A stretch of DNA of 64,000 bases, from the NCBI RefSeq assembly GCF_025153455.1, contig NZ_JANZNT010000002.1, forward strand, positions 558,001 to 622,000, in the 5' to 3' direction. This DNA is from Sphingomonas sp. BGYR3 (GTDB taxonomy: Bacteria > Pseudomonadota > Alphaproteobacteria > Sphingomonadales > Sphingomonadaceae). Positions 1 through 8,981 of the stretch are shown piece by piece. How positions within the stretch are numbered: the stretch's first letter is position 1; each line of letters opens with the position of its first letter. The position numbers were made by a program, and so were the translations under genes. Under the pieces are notes generated by a model. It saw nothing but the letters and a program-made list of their open reading frames with translations, was not told the DNA's origin and did no database searches.

Positions 1-2
1 TC

Positions 3-419
3 CTGCAGGGGATCGGGATGCCGTTCTTCTTCGTCGGGCTGACCTCGCTGGCGCTGGGCTCGGTTCCGCCGGACAAGGTGGTGTCCGCCGCAGGCCTGCT
101 CAGCTTTATCCGGACCCTGTCGGGCGCGGTCGGCACCGCCTTTGCCACCACGCTGTGGGACGATGGCTGGCAACAGGCGCGGGCACAGCTGGCCCCGGTC
201 ATGAACGATGTCGACGGCACCATGGCGATGTTGCAGGCGCGGGGATTGAGCGAGGCTCAGGCGCGCGGCGTGCTCGACCGGCTGCTCGATGCGCAGGCGG
301 CGACGCTGGGTGCCGAACATGTCTATCTGATCGCGGGCGCCGTGTTCCTGATCGCCGCCGCCATCGTCTGGATCGCGCCGCGGCCCAAGCGGGGCGGGGC
401 GATTTCCGGCGGCCATTGA
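3..419 (+). CDS. MFS multidrug efflux transporter, DHA2/EmrB type, C-terminal part
   Basis: The reading frame is open at the left window edge and ends at a TGA at 417-419, so only about 138 C-terminal residues are visible. They hold hydrophobic segments near the start (GIGMPFFFVGLTSLALG) and near the end (VYLIAGAVFLIAAAIVWIAP), with a loop between them carrying the SAAGLLSFIRTLSGAVGTA stretch. That stretch, with Gly/Ala-rich packing and a conserved Arg, is typical of the penultimate helices of 14-TM DHA2 drug:proton antiporters of the EmrB/QacA group, where it follows the cytoplasmic helix. The substrate cannot be inferred. The usual EmrA-like partner would lie outside the window. It converges with katG, whose terminator lies just downstream. 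The family call is by recognition and is fairly secure; the N-terminus is missing. Confidence 0.75.
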   Translation: MQGIGMPFFFVGLTSLALGSVPPDKVVSAAGLLSFIRTLSGAVGTAFATTLWDDGWQQARAQLAPVMNDVDGTMAMLQARGLSEAQARGVLDRLLDAQAATLGAEHVYLIAGAVFLIAAAIVWIAPRPKRGGAISGGH

Positions 420-442
420 CGGGGCAACCCCGCGCAGAAACG

Positions 443-476
443 AAAAAGGGGGGCGGCCCGCAACGGACCGCCCCCC
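443..476 (-). terminator. Rho-independent terminator of katG
   Basis: Read on the minus strand, a 9-bp perfect GC stem (arms at 468-476 and 448-456) is followed directly by five T residues (447-443). It lies about 20 bases past the katG stop codon, which is the expected place. On the plus strand there is no T-run, so it does not obviously serve the upstream efflux gene. Confidence 0.75.
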
Positions 477-495
477 CGAATTCACCGGCCTTGGA

Positions 496-2757
496 TCAGA
501 ACCGGTCGGCGGACATCACCTTGGCCCATGCCTTGGCGAAATCCTGTGCCATCAGCTTGCCGCCGTCGCTGGAGGCATAGACTTCCGACACCGCACGCAG
601 TTCGGCGTTCGAACCGAAGATCAGGTCGACGGGCGTTGCCGTCCACTTGAACGTGCCGGTCGCGCGGTCCTTGCCCTCATAGACGCCGGGGGCCGATGCC
701 TTGGTCCACACATTGTCCATGGACAACAGGTTGACGAAGTAATCGTTGGTCAGCGTCCCCGGACGGCTGGTGAACACGCCCGCCTTGCTGTCGCCCGCAT
801 TGGCGCCCATCGCGCGCATCCCGCCCAGCAGCACCGTCATTTCCGGCACGGTCAGGGCCAGCATATCCGCCTTGTCGATCAACGCCTCGGCCGGCCCCTG
901 ATAGGCGGCGTCGGTGTAATAGTTGCGGAAACCGTCGGCCTTGGGCTCCAGCAGGGCAAAGGATTCGACGTCCGTCTGATCCTGCGTCGCGTCGACCCGG
1001 CCCGGCGTGAACGGCACGGTCACCGCATTGCCGCCGGCCGCCGCCGCCTGTTCCACGCCGACATTGCCGGCCAGCACGATCAGATCGGCCAGCGACACCT
1101 GCTTGCCGCCGGTGGCGCTGCGGTTGAACTCGGCGCGGATGGCCTCAAGCTTGCCCAGCACCTTGTCCAGCTCGGCCGGATTGTTCACCGCCCAGCCGCG
1201 CTGCGGGTTCAGCCGGATGCGCGCCCCGTTCGCCCCGCCGCGCATGTCGGTGGACCGGAAGGTGGAGGCTGCCGCCCATGCCGTGCGGACCAGTTCGGTG
1301 TTGCTAAGCCCACTGGCCGCGATCTTGCCCTTCAGCGCCGCGACATCGGCGTCGGCGATCATGGCATAGGTCGCCTTGGGCAGCGGGTCCTGCCACACGA
1401 ACGTGCGGGTCGGCACGTCCTTGCCGATGTACCGCGACTGCGGCCCCATGTCGCGATGGGTCAGCTTGAACCATGCGCGGGCGAACGCATCGGCGAACTC
1501 CTCCGGGTTTTCGCGCCAGCGCGTGGTGATCTTGCGGAACCCCGGATCCTCGCGCATCGCGATGTCCGTGGTGAACATGATCGGCGCATGGGTCTTGCCC
1601 GCGATATGCGCGTCCGGCACCAGCGACGCGGCCGACGGCTCGGTCGGGATCCACTGGATCGCGCCTGCCGGGCTCTTGGTCTTCACCCATTCAAACCCGT
1701 ACAGGTTGTCCAGATACTGGGTGGTAAACTGGATCGGATTGGCCGACCAGGCACCTTCCAGCCCGCTGGTGACGCTGTCCTCTGCATTGCCCTTGCCGCA
1801 CTTGTTGGTCCAGCCAAGGCCCTGCTTTTCAACGGGCGATGCGCCCGGATCGTTCGACACGCACTCCTCCGGCTTGTGCGCGCCATGCGCCTTGCCGAAC
1901 GTGTGGCCGCCTGCGATCAGCGCCGCCGTTTCCTCGTCGTCCATCGCCATCGCGCCGAACGCGCGGCGAATGTCCATGGCGGCGGCCAGCGGATCGGGCA
2001 CGCCGCCCGGTCCTTCGGGATTGACATAGATCAGGCCCATCTGCGTCGCGGCCAGACCCATTTTCAGGTTGCCCTTGGCATCGCGCCGCTGATCCGCCAG
2101 CAGCTTCGCCTCCGGCCCCCAGAACACCAGGTCCGGCTGCCAGCTGTCGACCCGGCCACCGGCAAAGCCCAGCGTCTTGAACCCCATGTCCTCCATGGCG
2201 ACGTTGCCGGTCAGCACCATCAGATCGCCCCAGGACAGCTTGCGCCCGTACTTCTGCTTGATCGGCCACACCAGGCGGCGGGCCTTGTCCAGATTGACGT
2301 TGTCGGGCCAGCTGTTCAGCGGTTCGAACCGCAGCTCGCCGCCCGCCGATCCGCCGCGCCCGTCGCTGGTGCGATAGGTGCCGGCGCTGTGCCACGCCAT
2401 GCGGATGAAGAACGGGCCGTAATGCCCGTAATCGGCCGGCCACCACGGCTGGGACGTGGTCAGCACCTTGCGGATATCCGCCTTGACCGCATCCAGATCG
2501 AGCGAGGCGAACTCCTTCGCATAATCGAAATCGGGGCCATAGGGGCTGGACTGCGCCTCATGCTGGCGCAGCGCGGTCAGGTCGAGCGTCTTTGGCCACC
2601 ATTCCTTGGCATTGGCGGCCTGCGCCGGCGCGGTTTCGGCCGTAGCGGGGGCTGCGGCGGGGGCCGCGGTATCGCCGCGCACGGCAGCGCCGCTGGCAAC
2701 GGCCAGCGGCGATCCGGCCAGCAGCAATAGGGCGATGAGACGGTTTCCCGTGTTCAT
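496..2757 (-). CDS. katG: Catalase-peroxidase KatG with signal peptide
   Basis: A bifunctional haem enzyme that dismutates hydrogen peroxide and oxidises peroxidase substrates. The 753-residue length fits the family. The distal pocket is complete: Arg119, Trp122 and His123 in [11 protein letters not shown]. Tyr244 (in IYVNPEGP) and Met270 (in FGAMAMDD) complete the Trp-Tyr-Met adduct needed for catalase activity, and His285 in GGHTFGK is the proximal haem ligand. All sit at a constant +15 offset from the well-known mycobacterial numbering. The extra N-terminus is a typical signal peptide (hydrophobic stretch at residues 6-20, then small residues) followed by an Ala/Pro-rich linker to about residue 50, so the enzyme is predicted to be periplasmic, unlike cytoplasmic KatG. 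It is monocistronic with its own terminator; an inverted repeat lies about 80 bp upstream of the start codon. Confidence 0.95.
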   Translation of the reverse strand: MNTGNRLIALLLLAGSPLAVASGAAVRGDTAAPAAAPATAETAPAQAANAKEWWPKTLDLTALRQHEAQSSPYGPDFDYAKEFASLDLDAVKADIRKVLTTSQPWWPADYGHYGPFFIRMAWHSAGTYRTSDGRGGSAGGELRFEPLNSWPDNVNLDKARRLVWPIKQKYGRKLSWGDLMVLTGNVAMEDMGFKTLGFAGGRVDSWQPDLVFWGPEAKLLADQRRDAKGNLKMGLAATQMGLIYVNPEGPGGVPDPLAAAMDIRRAFGAMAMDDEETAALIAGGHTFGKAHGAHKPEECVSNDPGASPVEKQGLGWTNKCGKGNAEDSVTSGLEGAWSANPIQFTTQYLDNLYGFEWVKTKSPAGAIQWIPTEPSAASLVPDAHIAGKTHAPIMFTTDIAMREDPGFRKITTRWRENPEEFADAFARAWFKLTHRDMGPQSRYIGKDVPTRTFVWQDPLPKATYAMIADADVAALKGKIAASGLSNTELVRTAWAAASTFRSTDMRGGANGARIRLNPQRGWAVNNPAELDKVLGKLEAIRAEFNRSATGGKQVSLADLIVLAGNVGVEQAAAAGGNAVTVPFTPGRVDATQDQTDVESFALLEPKADGFRNYYTDAAYQGPAEALIDKADMLALTVPEMTVLLGGMRAMGANAGDSKAGVFTSRPGTLTNDYFVNLLSMDNVWTKASAPGVYEGKDRATGTFKWTATPVDLIFGSNAELRAVSEVYASSDGGKLMAQDFAKAWAKVMSADRF

Positions 2758-2836
2758 GGCGTTGATGTTCTCCTGTTGGTTTCGCCCGGACTGGGCGATG
2801 CCGGCGCCGTTAGGAGAAGATGGCAGGATCGATCCA

Positions 2837-2857
2837 ACCGTTTGGGTTCATAACGGT
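2837..2857. promoter_or_regulatory. Inverted repeat upstream of katG, possible operator
   Basis: Two perfect 6-base arms, ACCGTT and AACGGT, are separated by 9 bases about 80 bp upstream of the katG start codon. The geometry would suit a dimeric regulator. It is not a recognisable OxyR or Fur box, and the regulator is unknown. Confidence 0.3.
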
Positions 2858-2952
2858 AATCGAATGAATGCACTTTGCCGGTCCGCGAACGCCGACACCG
2901 GCCGGGCGGCGGGGGCCGGTTGCCGCCGCCACCCGTCGCCGCGCCGCTCGCG

Positions 2953-4128
2953 TCAGAATGCAGCGATGCCCGTGATCGACCGGCCCAGGATCAGGGCGTG
3001 GACGTCGTGCGTCCCTTCATAGGTGTTGACCGTTTCCAGGTTCACGGCGTGGCGCATCACCTGATATTCGCCGGAAATGCCGTTGCCGCCGTGCATGTCG
3101 CGGGCCTGACGCGCAATCTCCAGCGCCTTGCCGACATTGTTGCGCTTGACGATGCTGATCATTTCCGGCGCGAACCGGCCCTGATCGATCAATCGCCCGA
3201 CGCGCAGCGACGCCTGCAGCGCCAGCGCGATATCGGTCTGCATATCGGCCAGCTTTTTCTGGAACAGCTGCGTCGCGGCCAGCGGGCGGCCGAACTGATG
3301 CCGGTCCAGGCCATATTGCCGGGCGGCGTGGTAACAGAATTCCGCCGCGCCCAGCACGCCCCAGCTGATGCCGTATCGTGCGCGATTAAGGCAAGAAAAC
3401 GGACCTTTCAGCCCCTCGACATCCGGCAGCAGGGCAGTTTCCGGCACCTCCACCTCGTCCATCACGATCATGCCCGTGATCGATGCGCGCAGGCTCAACT
3501 TGCCCTCGATCTTCGGCGCGGACAGGCCAGCCATGCCCTTTTCCAGCACAAAGCCGCGGATCGCGCCGCCATGCGCGTCGGATTTCGCCCACACCACGAA
3601 CACGTCGGCGATCGGCGAATTGGAAATCCACGTCTTGCTGCCGTTCAGGCGGTATCCGCCCTCCACCTTGGTCGCGCGCGTCTTCATGCCCGCCGGATCG
3701 GACCCGGCATCGGGTTCGGTCAGGCCGAAACAGCCGATCCATTCCCCGCTCGCCAGCTTGGGCAGATATCGCTGCTTCTGTTCCTCCGACCCAAAGGCGT
3801 GGATGGGATACATGACCAGCGACGATTGCACGCTCATCATCGAACGGTATCCCGAATCGATGCGCTCCACCTCGCGCGCGATCAGGCCATAGGCGACATA
3901 GGATGCGCCCACGCCGCCATATTCGGCCGGGATGGTGGGGCCCAGCAGACCCACTTCGCCCATCTCCCGGAAAATGGCGGGATCGGTGCGTTCCTCGGCA
4001 AAGGCGTCGATGACGCGTGGTGCCAGCTTGTCAGCGGCATAGGCGCGCGCGGTGTCGCGGATCATCCGCTCGTCATCGTCAAGCTGATCGTCGATCAGAA
4101 ACGGGTCGGCCCAGTCAAAACGCTGCAC
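2953..4128 (-). CDS. gcdH: Glutaryl-CoA dehydrogenase
   Basis: An acyl-CoA dehydrogenase-fold flavoenzyme that oxidatively decarboxylates glutaryl-CoA to crotonyl-CoA in lysine, tryptophan and aromatic degradation. It is 391 residues from the chosen start. FAD/substrate motifs are present ([12 protein letters not shown] near residue 133 and [16 protein letters not shown]). The C-terminal [15 protein letters not shown] contains the catalytic Glu371, and this context is diagnostic for GcdH over short-chain acyl-CoA dehydrogenases. I chose a GTG start because AGAGGA sits just upstream with good spacing and the protein then begins at [10 protein letters not shown], the conserved N-terminus. An in-frame ATG ten codons earlier (4158) has no ribosome binding site. 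It lies downstream of lptG by 130 bp in the same direction. Confidence 0.9.
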   Translation of the reverse strand: MQRFDWADPFLIDDQLDDDERMIRDTARAYAADKLAPRVIDAFAEERTDPAIFREMGEVGLLGPTIPAEYGGVGASYVAYGLIAREVERIDSGYRSMMSVQSSLVMYPIHAFGSEEQKQRYLPKLASGEWIGCFGLTEPDAGSDPAGMKTRATKVEGGYRLNGSKTWISNSPIADVFVVWAKSDAHGGAIRGFVLEKGMAGLSAPKIEGKLSLRASITGMIVMDEVEVPETALLPDVEGLKGPFSCLNRARYGISWGVLGAAEFCYHAARQYGLDRHQFGRPLAATQLFQKKLADMQTDIALALQASLRVGRLIDQGRFAPEMISIVKRNNVGKALEIARQARDMHGGNGISGEYQVMRHAVNLETVNTYEGTHDVHALILGRSITGIAAF

Positions 4129-4258
4129 TTTCGATCCTCTGCACTGCTTGTCTGTCATGGACAGCCGGTTGCGGCTGTATGCTGCCCGGTGTCCACGATC
4201 GCCGCCCGTTCGACAAGCGCCCTGATCGGTGCCGGTATCGCGGGCGCGGCATCCCGTC

Positions 4259-5362
4259 CTATTCCTCGGTGCGGACCAGCACCGCCTCACCGATCAGCAG
4301 GAACAGCAGGAATGGCGCCCATGCGGCCAGGAACGGCGGATATGCCCCGATATTCCCCATGGCGAGCGCGAAATTGTCCGCCACGAAATACGCAAAGCCC
4401 AGCGCCATGCCGATCACCGCGCGCACAAACAGCTTGCCCGACCGCGCCAGACCAAAGGCCGATACCGCGCCCAGCAGCGGCATCAGCACCGCGGAAAGCG
4501 GCGCGGACAGCTTGTGCCACAGGCTGCCTTCCAGCGCCTTGGTCGGGCGGCCCGCGGCCTTCAGATCGTCGATCGCCGCCGACAGCTCGATGAACGACAG
4601 GCCATCGGCGTTCACCGATCCAAGCGAGAACTGGTCCGGCCGCACTTCCGGGCCAAGCCGCACCGCGCCCACCGGCTCCAGCCTGCCGGGACCGACCAGA
4701 AATCGTTTCGCGCCGTCCAGCCGCCACTGGCCATTCTCGCGCTTGCCGGTTTCGGCCGTCAGCACGGAAATCAGCCGCCCGCCGTCGCGCTCGTAAACGG
4801 TCACGCCCTCCAGCACCGTGGCCTCGCCCCGGCCGTTCACCCGCGTCACGCGGATCAGGTTGTTGCCGTCCCGCGCCCAGACATTGGTCCTGTCGCCGCG
4901 ATCGACGGGGATGGCGGCGTAATCGACCGCCTGCCACGCATCCAGCGTCGCGGTGGCGCGCGACACGATCCGCTCGTTAAAGACAAAGGACACGGCCGAC
5001 ACGCCCAGCGCGGCCAGCACCAGCGGCGCCAGCACCTGATGCGCGGACAGGCCCGATGCCTTCATCGCCACGACCTCGCTGTTCTGGTTCAGCGTCGACA
5101 GCGCGACGATGGTGCCCAGCAGCACGGAAAAGGGCAGGAACCGGGCAATCAGCTCCGGCACGCGCAGGCTGACATATTTCCAGATCGCCGCATCGCCATT
5201 GCCGGGCGCGGCCAGCACCTTGGCGCTTTCCGACAACAGGTCCAGCGATTGCAGCACCAGCACCAGCGCGATCAGCACCGCCGCCGTGCGCGTCACGAAC
5301 AGCTTCGCCATGTACAGCGACAGTGTGCGCGAGGGAAAGAAGGAGGGGGCCTTCGCGCTCAT
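4259..5362 (-). CDS. lptG: Lpt export permease LptG
   Basis: An inner-membrane permease subunit of the LptB2FG ABC transporter, which extracts lipopolysaccharide (or, in sphingomonads, possibly glycosphingolipid) from the inner membrane. The 367-residue protein shows the YjgP/YjgQ layout: N-terminal TM helices ([22 protein letters not shown]), a periplasmic beta-jellyroll domain in the middle (about residues 135-260), and three C-terminal TM helices. The start ATG at 5362 overlaps the lptF stop by four bases (ATGA), so the two are translationally coupled. An earlier in-frame Met at 5521 lies deep inside lptF and is rejected. LptF and LptG are distinguished here by order and by similarity of their termini, and the assignment could be swapped only with difficulty. 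Confidence 0.92.
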   Translation of the reverse strand: MSAKAPSFFPSRTLSLYMAKLFVTRTAAVLIALVLVLQSLDLLSESAKVLAAPGNGDAAIWKYVSLRVPELIARFLPFSVLLGTIVALSTLNQNSEVVAMKASGLSAHQVLAPLVLAALGVSAVSFVFNERIVSRATATLDAWQAVDYAAIPVDRGDRTNVWARDGNNLIRVTRVNGRGEATVLEGVTVYERDGGRLISVLTAETGKRENGQWRLDGAKRFLVGPGRLEPVGAVRLGPEVRPDQFSLGSVNADGLSFIELSAAIDDLKAAGRPTKALEGSLWHKLSAPLSAVLMPLLGAVSAFGLARSGKLFVRAVIGMALGFAYFVADNFALAMGNIGAYPPFLAAWAPFLLFLLIGEAVLVRTEE

Positions 5363-6552
5363 GCCGCTGCCTTTCTGCGGCCGGGGATCAACCGGCCCAG
5401 CGCCTTGCCCGCCTTGCCGAACACCCGTTCCAGCGCGCCGATCGGCTGGCCGCCGGGGACATAGGCGATGGTGTAATACATCCACCCGACCAGCAGGGCA
5501 AAGACGACGAACGGTCCCCACAGCGCCAGCACGGGATCAACGCGGCCCAGTGCGCCGAAATCCTCGCCATATTCGTTGATCTTGTGCTGCGTCACGATCA
5601 TCACGATCGACACGAACACGCCCAGCGCCGATGTCGACCGCTTCGGCGGCACGCCCAGCGCCAGCGCCAGCAGCGGCAACAGGAACATCGTCACCACCTC
5701 GACCAGCCGGAAATGCAGATTGGCCCAGCTGGCGTTGCGATCGTCCGGGTCCGCCTTCGGGTCCAGCCCAACGCGGATCAGCTCCGGCAGCGTGCGCTCA
5801 AGATTGCGCCCGCCGCGCCCGCGAAAATTCTCTGACTTGGGCAGCGGGATGGGCAGGTCATGCTGGGAAAAGGTCAGGACGCGCGGTTCGGTAAATCCCG
5901 GTTCGTAATGCAGCAGCGTGCCGTTGGTCAGGCGGAACAGGATCGTCTCCTTGTCCTCCGTCGCCAGGAACTGGCCGCGCTCCGCCGCCACGGCCATCCA
6001 CCGGTCATTGTCCTGCCGCATCTGCGCGAAAATGCCCGACAGGCGCGTGCCCTTGTCGGCGCTTTCCTCGATCCGGACGGTGATGTTGCCGGGAAAGGTG
6101 GTGAACTCGCCCACTTTGATCGACGCGCCCAGCGCGCCGGACCGCAGGTCGAACCGCAGCTCCTCGTAATTGTACCGCGACCAGGGCTGCACCCATCCGA
6201 CGATCAGCAGGTTGAGCAGCGCCAGGCCGATTGCAAAGAAATACGGCACGCGCAGCAACCGGCCATAGCCCATGCCGACGGCGCGCATCACATCCAGTTC
6301 GGATGACGTGGCCAGCTTGCGAAAGGCAAGCAGCGTGCCCAGCAACATCCCGATGGGGATGCCCAAGCCCATATATTCGGGCAACAGATTGGCCAGCATC
6401 CGCCACACGACGCTGACCGGCCCGCCCTCTGCCGCGACAAAATCGAACAGGCGCAGCATCCGGTCGAGCACCAGCAGCATCGCGGCGATGATCAGCGTGG
6501 AAAACAGCGGCACCGCGATCAGTCGCGCCATGTAGCGATCGATTGACTGCAT
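5359..6552 (-). CDS. lptF: Lpt export permease LptF
   Basis: The partner permease of LptG, 397 residues, with the same plan: TM helices near residues 10-30, 50-75 and 98-120, a large periplasmic domain, and three TM helices at the C-terminus (FLLPLLALALGVPP region and after). The N-terminal MQSIDRYMARLIAVPL and the PIGMLLGTLLAFRKL stretch are typical of LptF. ATG 6552 is preferred; a GTG directly before it (6555) is also possible. It sits 138 bp downstream of the serine palmitoyltransferase gene in the same direction, an arrangement that links sphingolipid synthesis with lipid export. Confidence 0.92.
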   Translation of the reverse strand: MQSIDRYMARLIAVPLFSTLIIAAMLLVLDRMLRLFDFVAAEGGPVSVVWRMLANLLPEYMGLGIPIGMLLGTLLAFRKLATSSELDVMRAVGMGYGRLLRVPYFFAIGLALLNLLIVGWVQPWSRYNYEELRFDLRSGALGASIKVGEFTTFPGNITVRIEESADKGTRLSGIFAQMRQDNDRWMAVAAERGQFLATEDKETILFRLTNGTLLHYEPGFTEPRVLTFSQHDLPIPLPKSENFRGRGGRNLERTLPELIRVGLDPKADPDDRNASWANLHFRLVEVVTMFLLPLLALALGVPPKRSTSALGVFVSIVMIVTQHKINEYGEDFGALGRVDPVLALWGPFVVFALLVGWMYYTIAYVPGGQPIGALERVFGKAGKALGRLIPGRRKAAA

Positions 6553-6693
6553 CACGCGCGGATATGCCTTTCGGACCGACCCGCTTGAACGCGGGCGTTC
6601 ATGAATTGTCCGCCGATATAGCGATGGCGGGGCGGGCCGTCACCCCTTGCCGGGCCATTCCGGCAATCGCGGTGTCCGGCCGGACGGAACGGG

Positions 6694-7953
6694 TCAGTCG
6701 AGGACGCCCACCGCCTTGCCCGCCGCCTCGAACATCCCCAGCACGCGGGTCAGCTGTTCGGGCGTATGTTCCGCGCACAGCGAACAGCGCAGCAGGAACG
6801 TGCCCGCCGGTGTCGCGGGCGGCCGGGCCATGTTCACGTACAGGCCGTTTTCCAGCAGCGCCTGCCACATCGCCACTGCCTGGGTCTGATCGGTCAGGAT
6901 GACGGCGATGATCGCGCTTTCCGGGCTTTCGGTGCCCAGCTTGAAGCCCAGCGCCTTCAGCCCGCCGTGCAGCATCCGGGCATTGGACCACAGCCGCTCG
7001 CGCTTGTCGTGCGCGGTCATCAGCTTGCGGATCGATGTGGTCGCGGTCGCCACCACGCTCGGCGGCAGCGATGCGGTAAAGATATAGGGGCGGCACGCCA
7101 GCCGGATCGCCTCGAACTTCGGATGGTTCGACACGCAGAACCCGCCGACGGTGCCGACCGATTTCGAAAAGGTGCCGACGACGAAATCGACATCCGCCTC
7201 GCACCCCTGCGCCTCATACACGCCGCGGCCGTTGGGGCCGAAAAATCCCATGGAATGGGCCTCGTCGGACAGGACCATGGCGCCATGCTTCTTGGCGACG
7301 GCGACCATTTCCTTCAGCGGGCCGATATCGCCCAGCATCGAATAAACGCCCTCCAGCACCACCAGCTTGCCGGCATCGGCGGGCAGGCGGCCCAGCCGCT
7401 TGTCCAGATCGGCAATGTCGTTGTGGCGGAACCGGACGATCTCGGCCACGCCCTGCTTGCACCCGTCATAGATGCTGGCATGGCTGTCGGCGTCCAGGAT
7501 GATGTAATCGCCCTTGCCCGCCAGGGTGGAAATCATGCCCAGATTGGCCATGTATCCGGTCGAAAACACGATGGCGCCCGACACGCCGTAAAAGTCGCGC
7601 AGGGCCTGTTCCACCTCCATATGGTCGCGGAACGTGCCGTTCAGCATCCGGCTGCCATTGGTGCCCGACCCGAACTGATCGAGCGCGGCATGGCCCGCGG
7701 CGATCACGTCCGCATCGAACGTCATGCCCATATAGTTGTACGTGCCCAGCAGGATGGTCGGCTTGCCCTTGATCACCGCCTCGGTCGGGCTGGTGACGCG
7801 CTCCATCACGATGGCGAACGGATCGGTGACGCCGCTGTCCAGCAGCGCCTGACGCTCCGCGATCAGGCCATCGAACTTGCTCATCAGGTCGCGGGGCTCC
7901 GGCGTGGTCAGCGCCTCGGCGGGGGCGTGCGCGGTTGCTGCGGCTTCGGTCAT
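6694..7953 (-). CDS. spt: Serine palmitoyltransferase, soluble sphingomonad type
   Basis: A PLP-dependent alpha-oxoamine synthase that condenses L-serine with palmitoyl thioester to 3-ketodihydrosphingosine, the committed step of sphingolipid synthesis. The 419-residue protein matches the soluble homodimeric enzyme known from Sphingomonas paucimobilis almost motif for motif: KFDGLIAERQ near the N-terminus, GTYNYMGMTFD, GSGTNGSRMLNGT, His158 stacking on PLP, Asp230 and His233, and the Schiff-base Lys264 in TFSKSVGTVGG. The C-terminal RPPATPAGTFLLRC segment is also characteristic. This detail separates it from KBL and BioF, which share the fold. ATG 7953 has a GAGG site eight bases upstream; the GTG just before it is the alternative. 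The acp gene lies 107 bp upstream on the same strand. Confidence 0.95.
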   Translation of the reverse strand: MTEAAATAHAPAEALTTPEPRDLMSKFDGLIAERQALLDSGVTDPFAIVMERVTSPTEAVIKGKPTILLGTYNYMGMTFDADVIAAGHAALDQFGSGTNGSRMLNGTFRDHMEVEQALRDFYGVSGAIVFSTGYMANLGMISTLAGKGDYIILDADSHASIYDGCKQGVAEIVRFRHNDIADLDKRLGRLPADAGKLVVLEGVYSMLGDIGPLKEMVAVAKKHGAMVLSDEAHSMGFFGPNGRGVYEAQGCEADVDFVVGTFSKSVGTVGGFCVSNHPKFEAIRLACRPYIFTASLPPSVVATATTSIRKLMTAHDKRERLWSNARMLHGGLKALGFKLGTESPESAIIAVILTDQTQAVAMWQALLENGLYVNMARPPATPAGTFLLRCSLCAEHTPEQLTRVLGMFEAAGKAVGVLD

Positions 7954-8060
7954 CACGTCATCCTCGTCCCGAACCGGTCCCGTCGATCATGGTCGGGAGC
8001 CGGCCGGTATGGTGCCCGATCCCGTTTCGCGGCGTGGCGTGAAACGGACGGGGCGGGGGG

Positions 8061-8306
8061 TTAAGCGTTCTTCAGCTTCGCGACGGCGTCGACCAGCTGG
8101 CCGACCGTCTCGATTTCCGCCTGCATGTTCATCGTGATGATGATGTCGAACTCGTCCTCGATCGACGCGACGAAATCCATCACGGTCAGGCTGTCCCATT
8201 CCAGATCGCCGGCAAAGGTCGTTCCTTCGCCCAGGGCAACGCCCTTTTTGTTGAACGGTTCGATCAGGCCGGAAACGGTCTCAAAAATCTGGCTGCGGTC
8301 GGTCAT
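8061..8306 (-). CDS. Acyl carrier protein associated with serine palmitoyltransferase
   Basis: An 81-residue acidic protein with the phosphopantetheine attachment motif at Ser39 (DLEWDSLTVMDF) and a four-helix ACP pattern. It is more divergent than FabD-pathway AcpP, whose motif is normally DSLDTVE-like, and it is immediately upstream of spt in the same direction. In Caulobacter a specialised ACP in the sphingolipid cluster supplies the acyl chain to serine palmitoyltransferase; by family and context this is probably the equivalent (inference). Start MTDRSQIF at 8306 was chosen over an upstream Met because the shorter form has the usual ACP length. Confidence 0.88.
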   Translation of the reverse strand: MTDRSQIFETVSGLIEPFNKKGVALGEGTTFAGDLEWDSLTVMDFVASIEDEFDIIITMNMQAEIETVGQLVDAVAKLKNA

Positions 8307-8408
8307 GCGGCGTCCCTTAATCTGCTGCATCCCCCCTGCCAAGCGATTGCGGCGAAATCGGGGTCGGTCCGATTGCCTTTAAGGCCAGCTTGCGCGACGC
8401 TTGCCTTC

Positions 8409-8828
8409 ATGCGTGCGCTCGTCCCTCTCCTGTGTGTCCTGCTTGCGGGCAACGCGGCGCCGGCCGCCGCCGATCCCTGTACGCGGGGACCGTTCATCGT
8501 CTTTTTCGAATGGCAGTCGGATGCCCTGTCGCCTGAATCGCAACAGGTGCTGGCCAATGCGCTAAAGCGTCGCGGGCAGTGTGGTGGCACCCGGATGCTC
8601 GTTTCCGGCCACAGCGACACCAGCGAACAGCCGGGCACGGACATGGCCCGCGCGCGTGCCGTCGATCGCTGGCTGATGCGCCACGGGACCGCCCCCGACG
8701 ACATTCGTGTGGAGGCGCTCGGCACATCGCGCCTGCGGATCGAAACCGGCCCGAACATCCGGGAATTTCAGAACCGCCGGGTCGAAATCATCTACCGCCC
8801 GACCGCAATCGAACCGCTTGAAAAGTAG
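8409..8828 (+). CDS. OmpA-family C-terminal domain protein, exported
   Basis: A 139-residue protein with a signal peptide (hydrophobic residues 1-16, Ala-X-Ala-type end near residue 21) followed almost entirely by one OmpA-like peptidoglycan-binding domain. Visible motifs are FFEWQSDALSPESQQVL at the start of the domain, VSGHSDTSEQPGTDMARARAV with the ligand-binding Asp/Arg pattern, and NRRVEI near the C-terminus. There is no beta-barrel or lipobox, so it is probably a small soluble periplasmic protein that binds cell wall. It is transcribed divergently from acp. An earlier in-frame Met (8373) would add 12 residues that do not look like a signal peptide and is rejected. Function beyond peptidoglycan binding is unknown. 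Confidence 0.8.
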   Translation: MRALVPLLCVLLAGNAAPAAADPCTRGPFIVFFEWQSDALSPESQQVLANALKRRGQCGGTRMLVSGHSDTSEQPGTDMARARAVDRWLMRHGTAPDDIRVEALGTSRLRIETGPNIREFQNRRVEIIYRPTAIEPLEK

Positions 8829-8981
8829 GATTTCGCCTGCTTTCCCAATCGGATGGCGGCTCGGGCAACAGGTTCGGATGATGGGCGTCAACGGCATGGG
8901 CGCGGGTTGTCACCCCGTCCGTACACCCGTGATTTGTGTCAAAACTGTCAAAACTCGCATGCCGCTGACCGGCGGGTCGGG

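Noticed and set aside
2875..4593. Long plus-strand open frame of 572 codons opposite gcdH and lptG
   Set aside because: It is antisense to two well-conserved genes, has no family resemblance, and is rich in His/Arg/Gln as expected for a GC-rich shadow frame.
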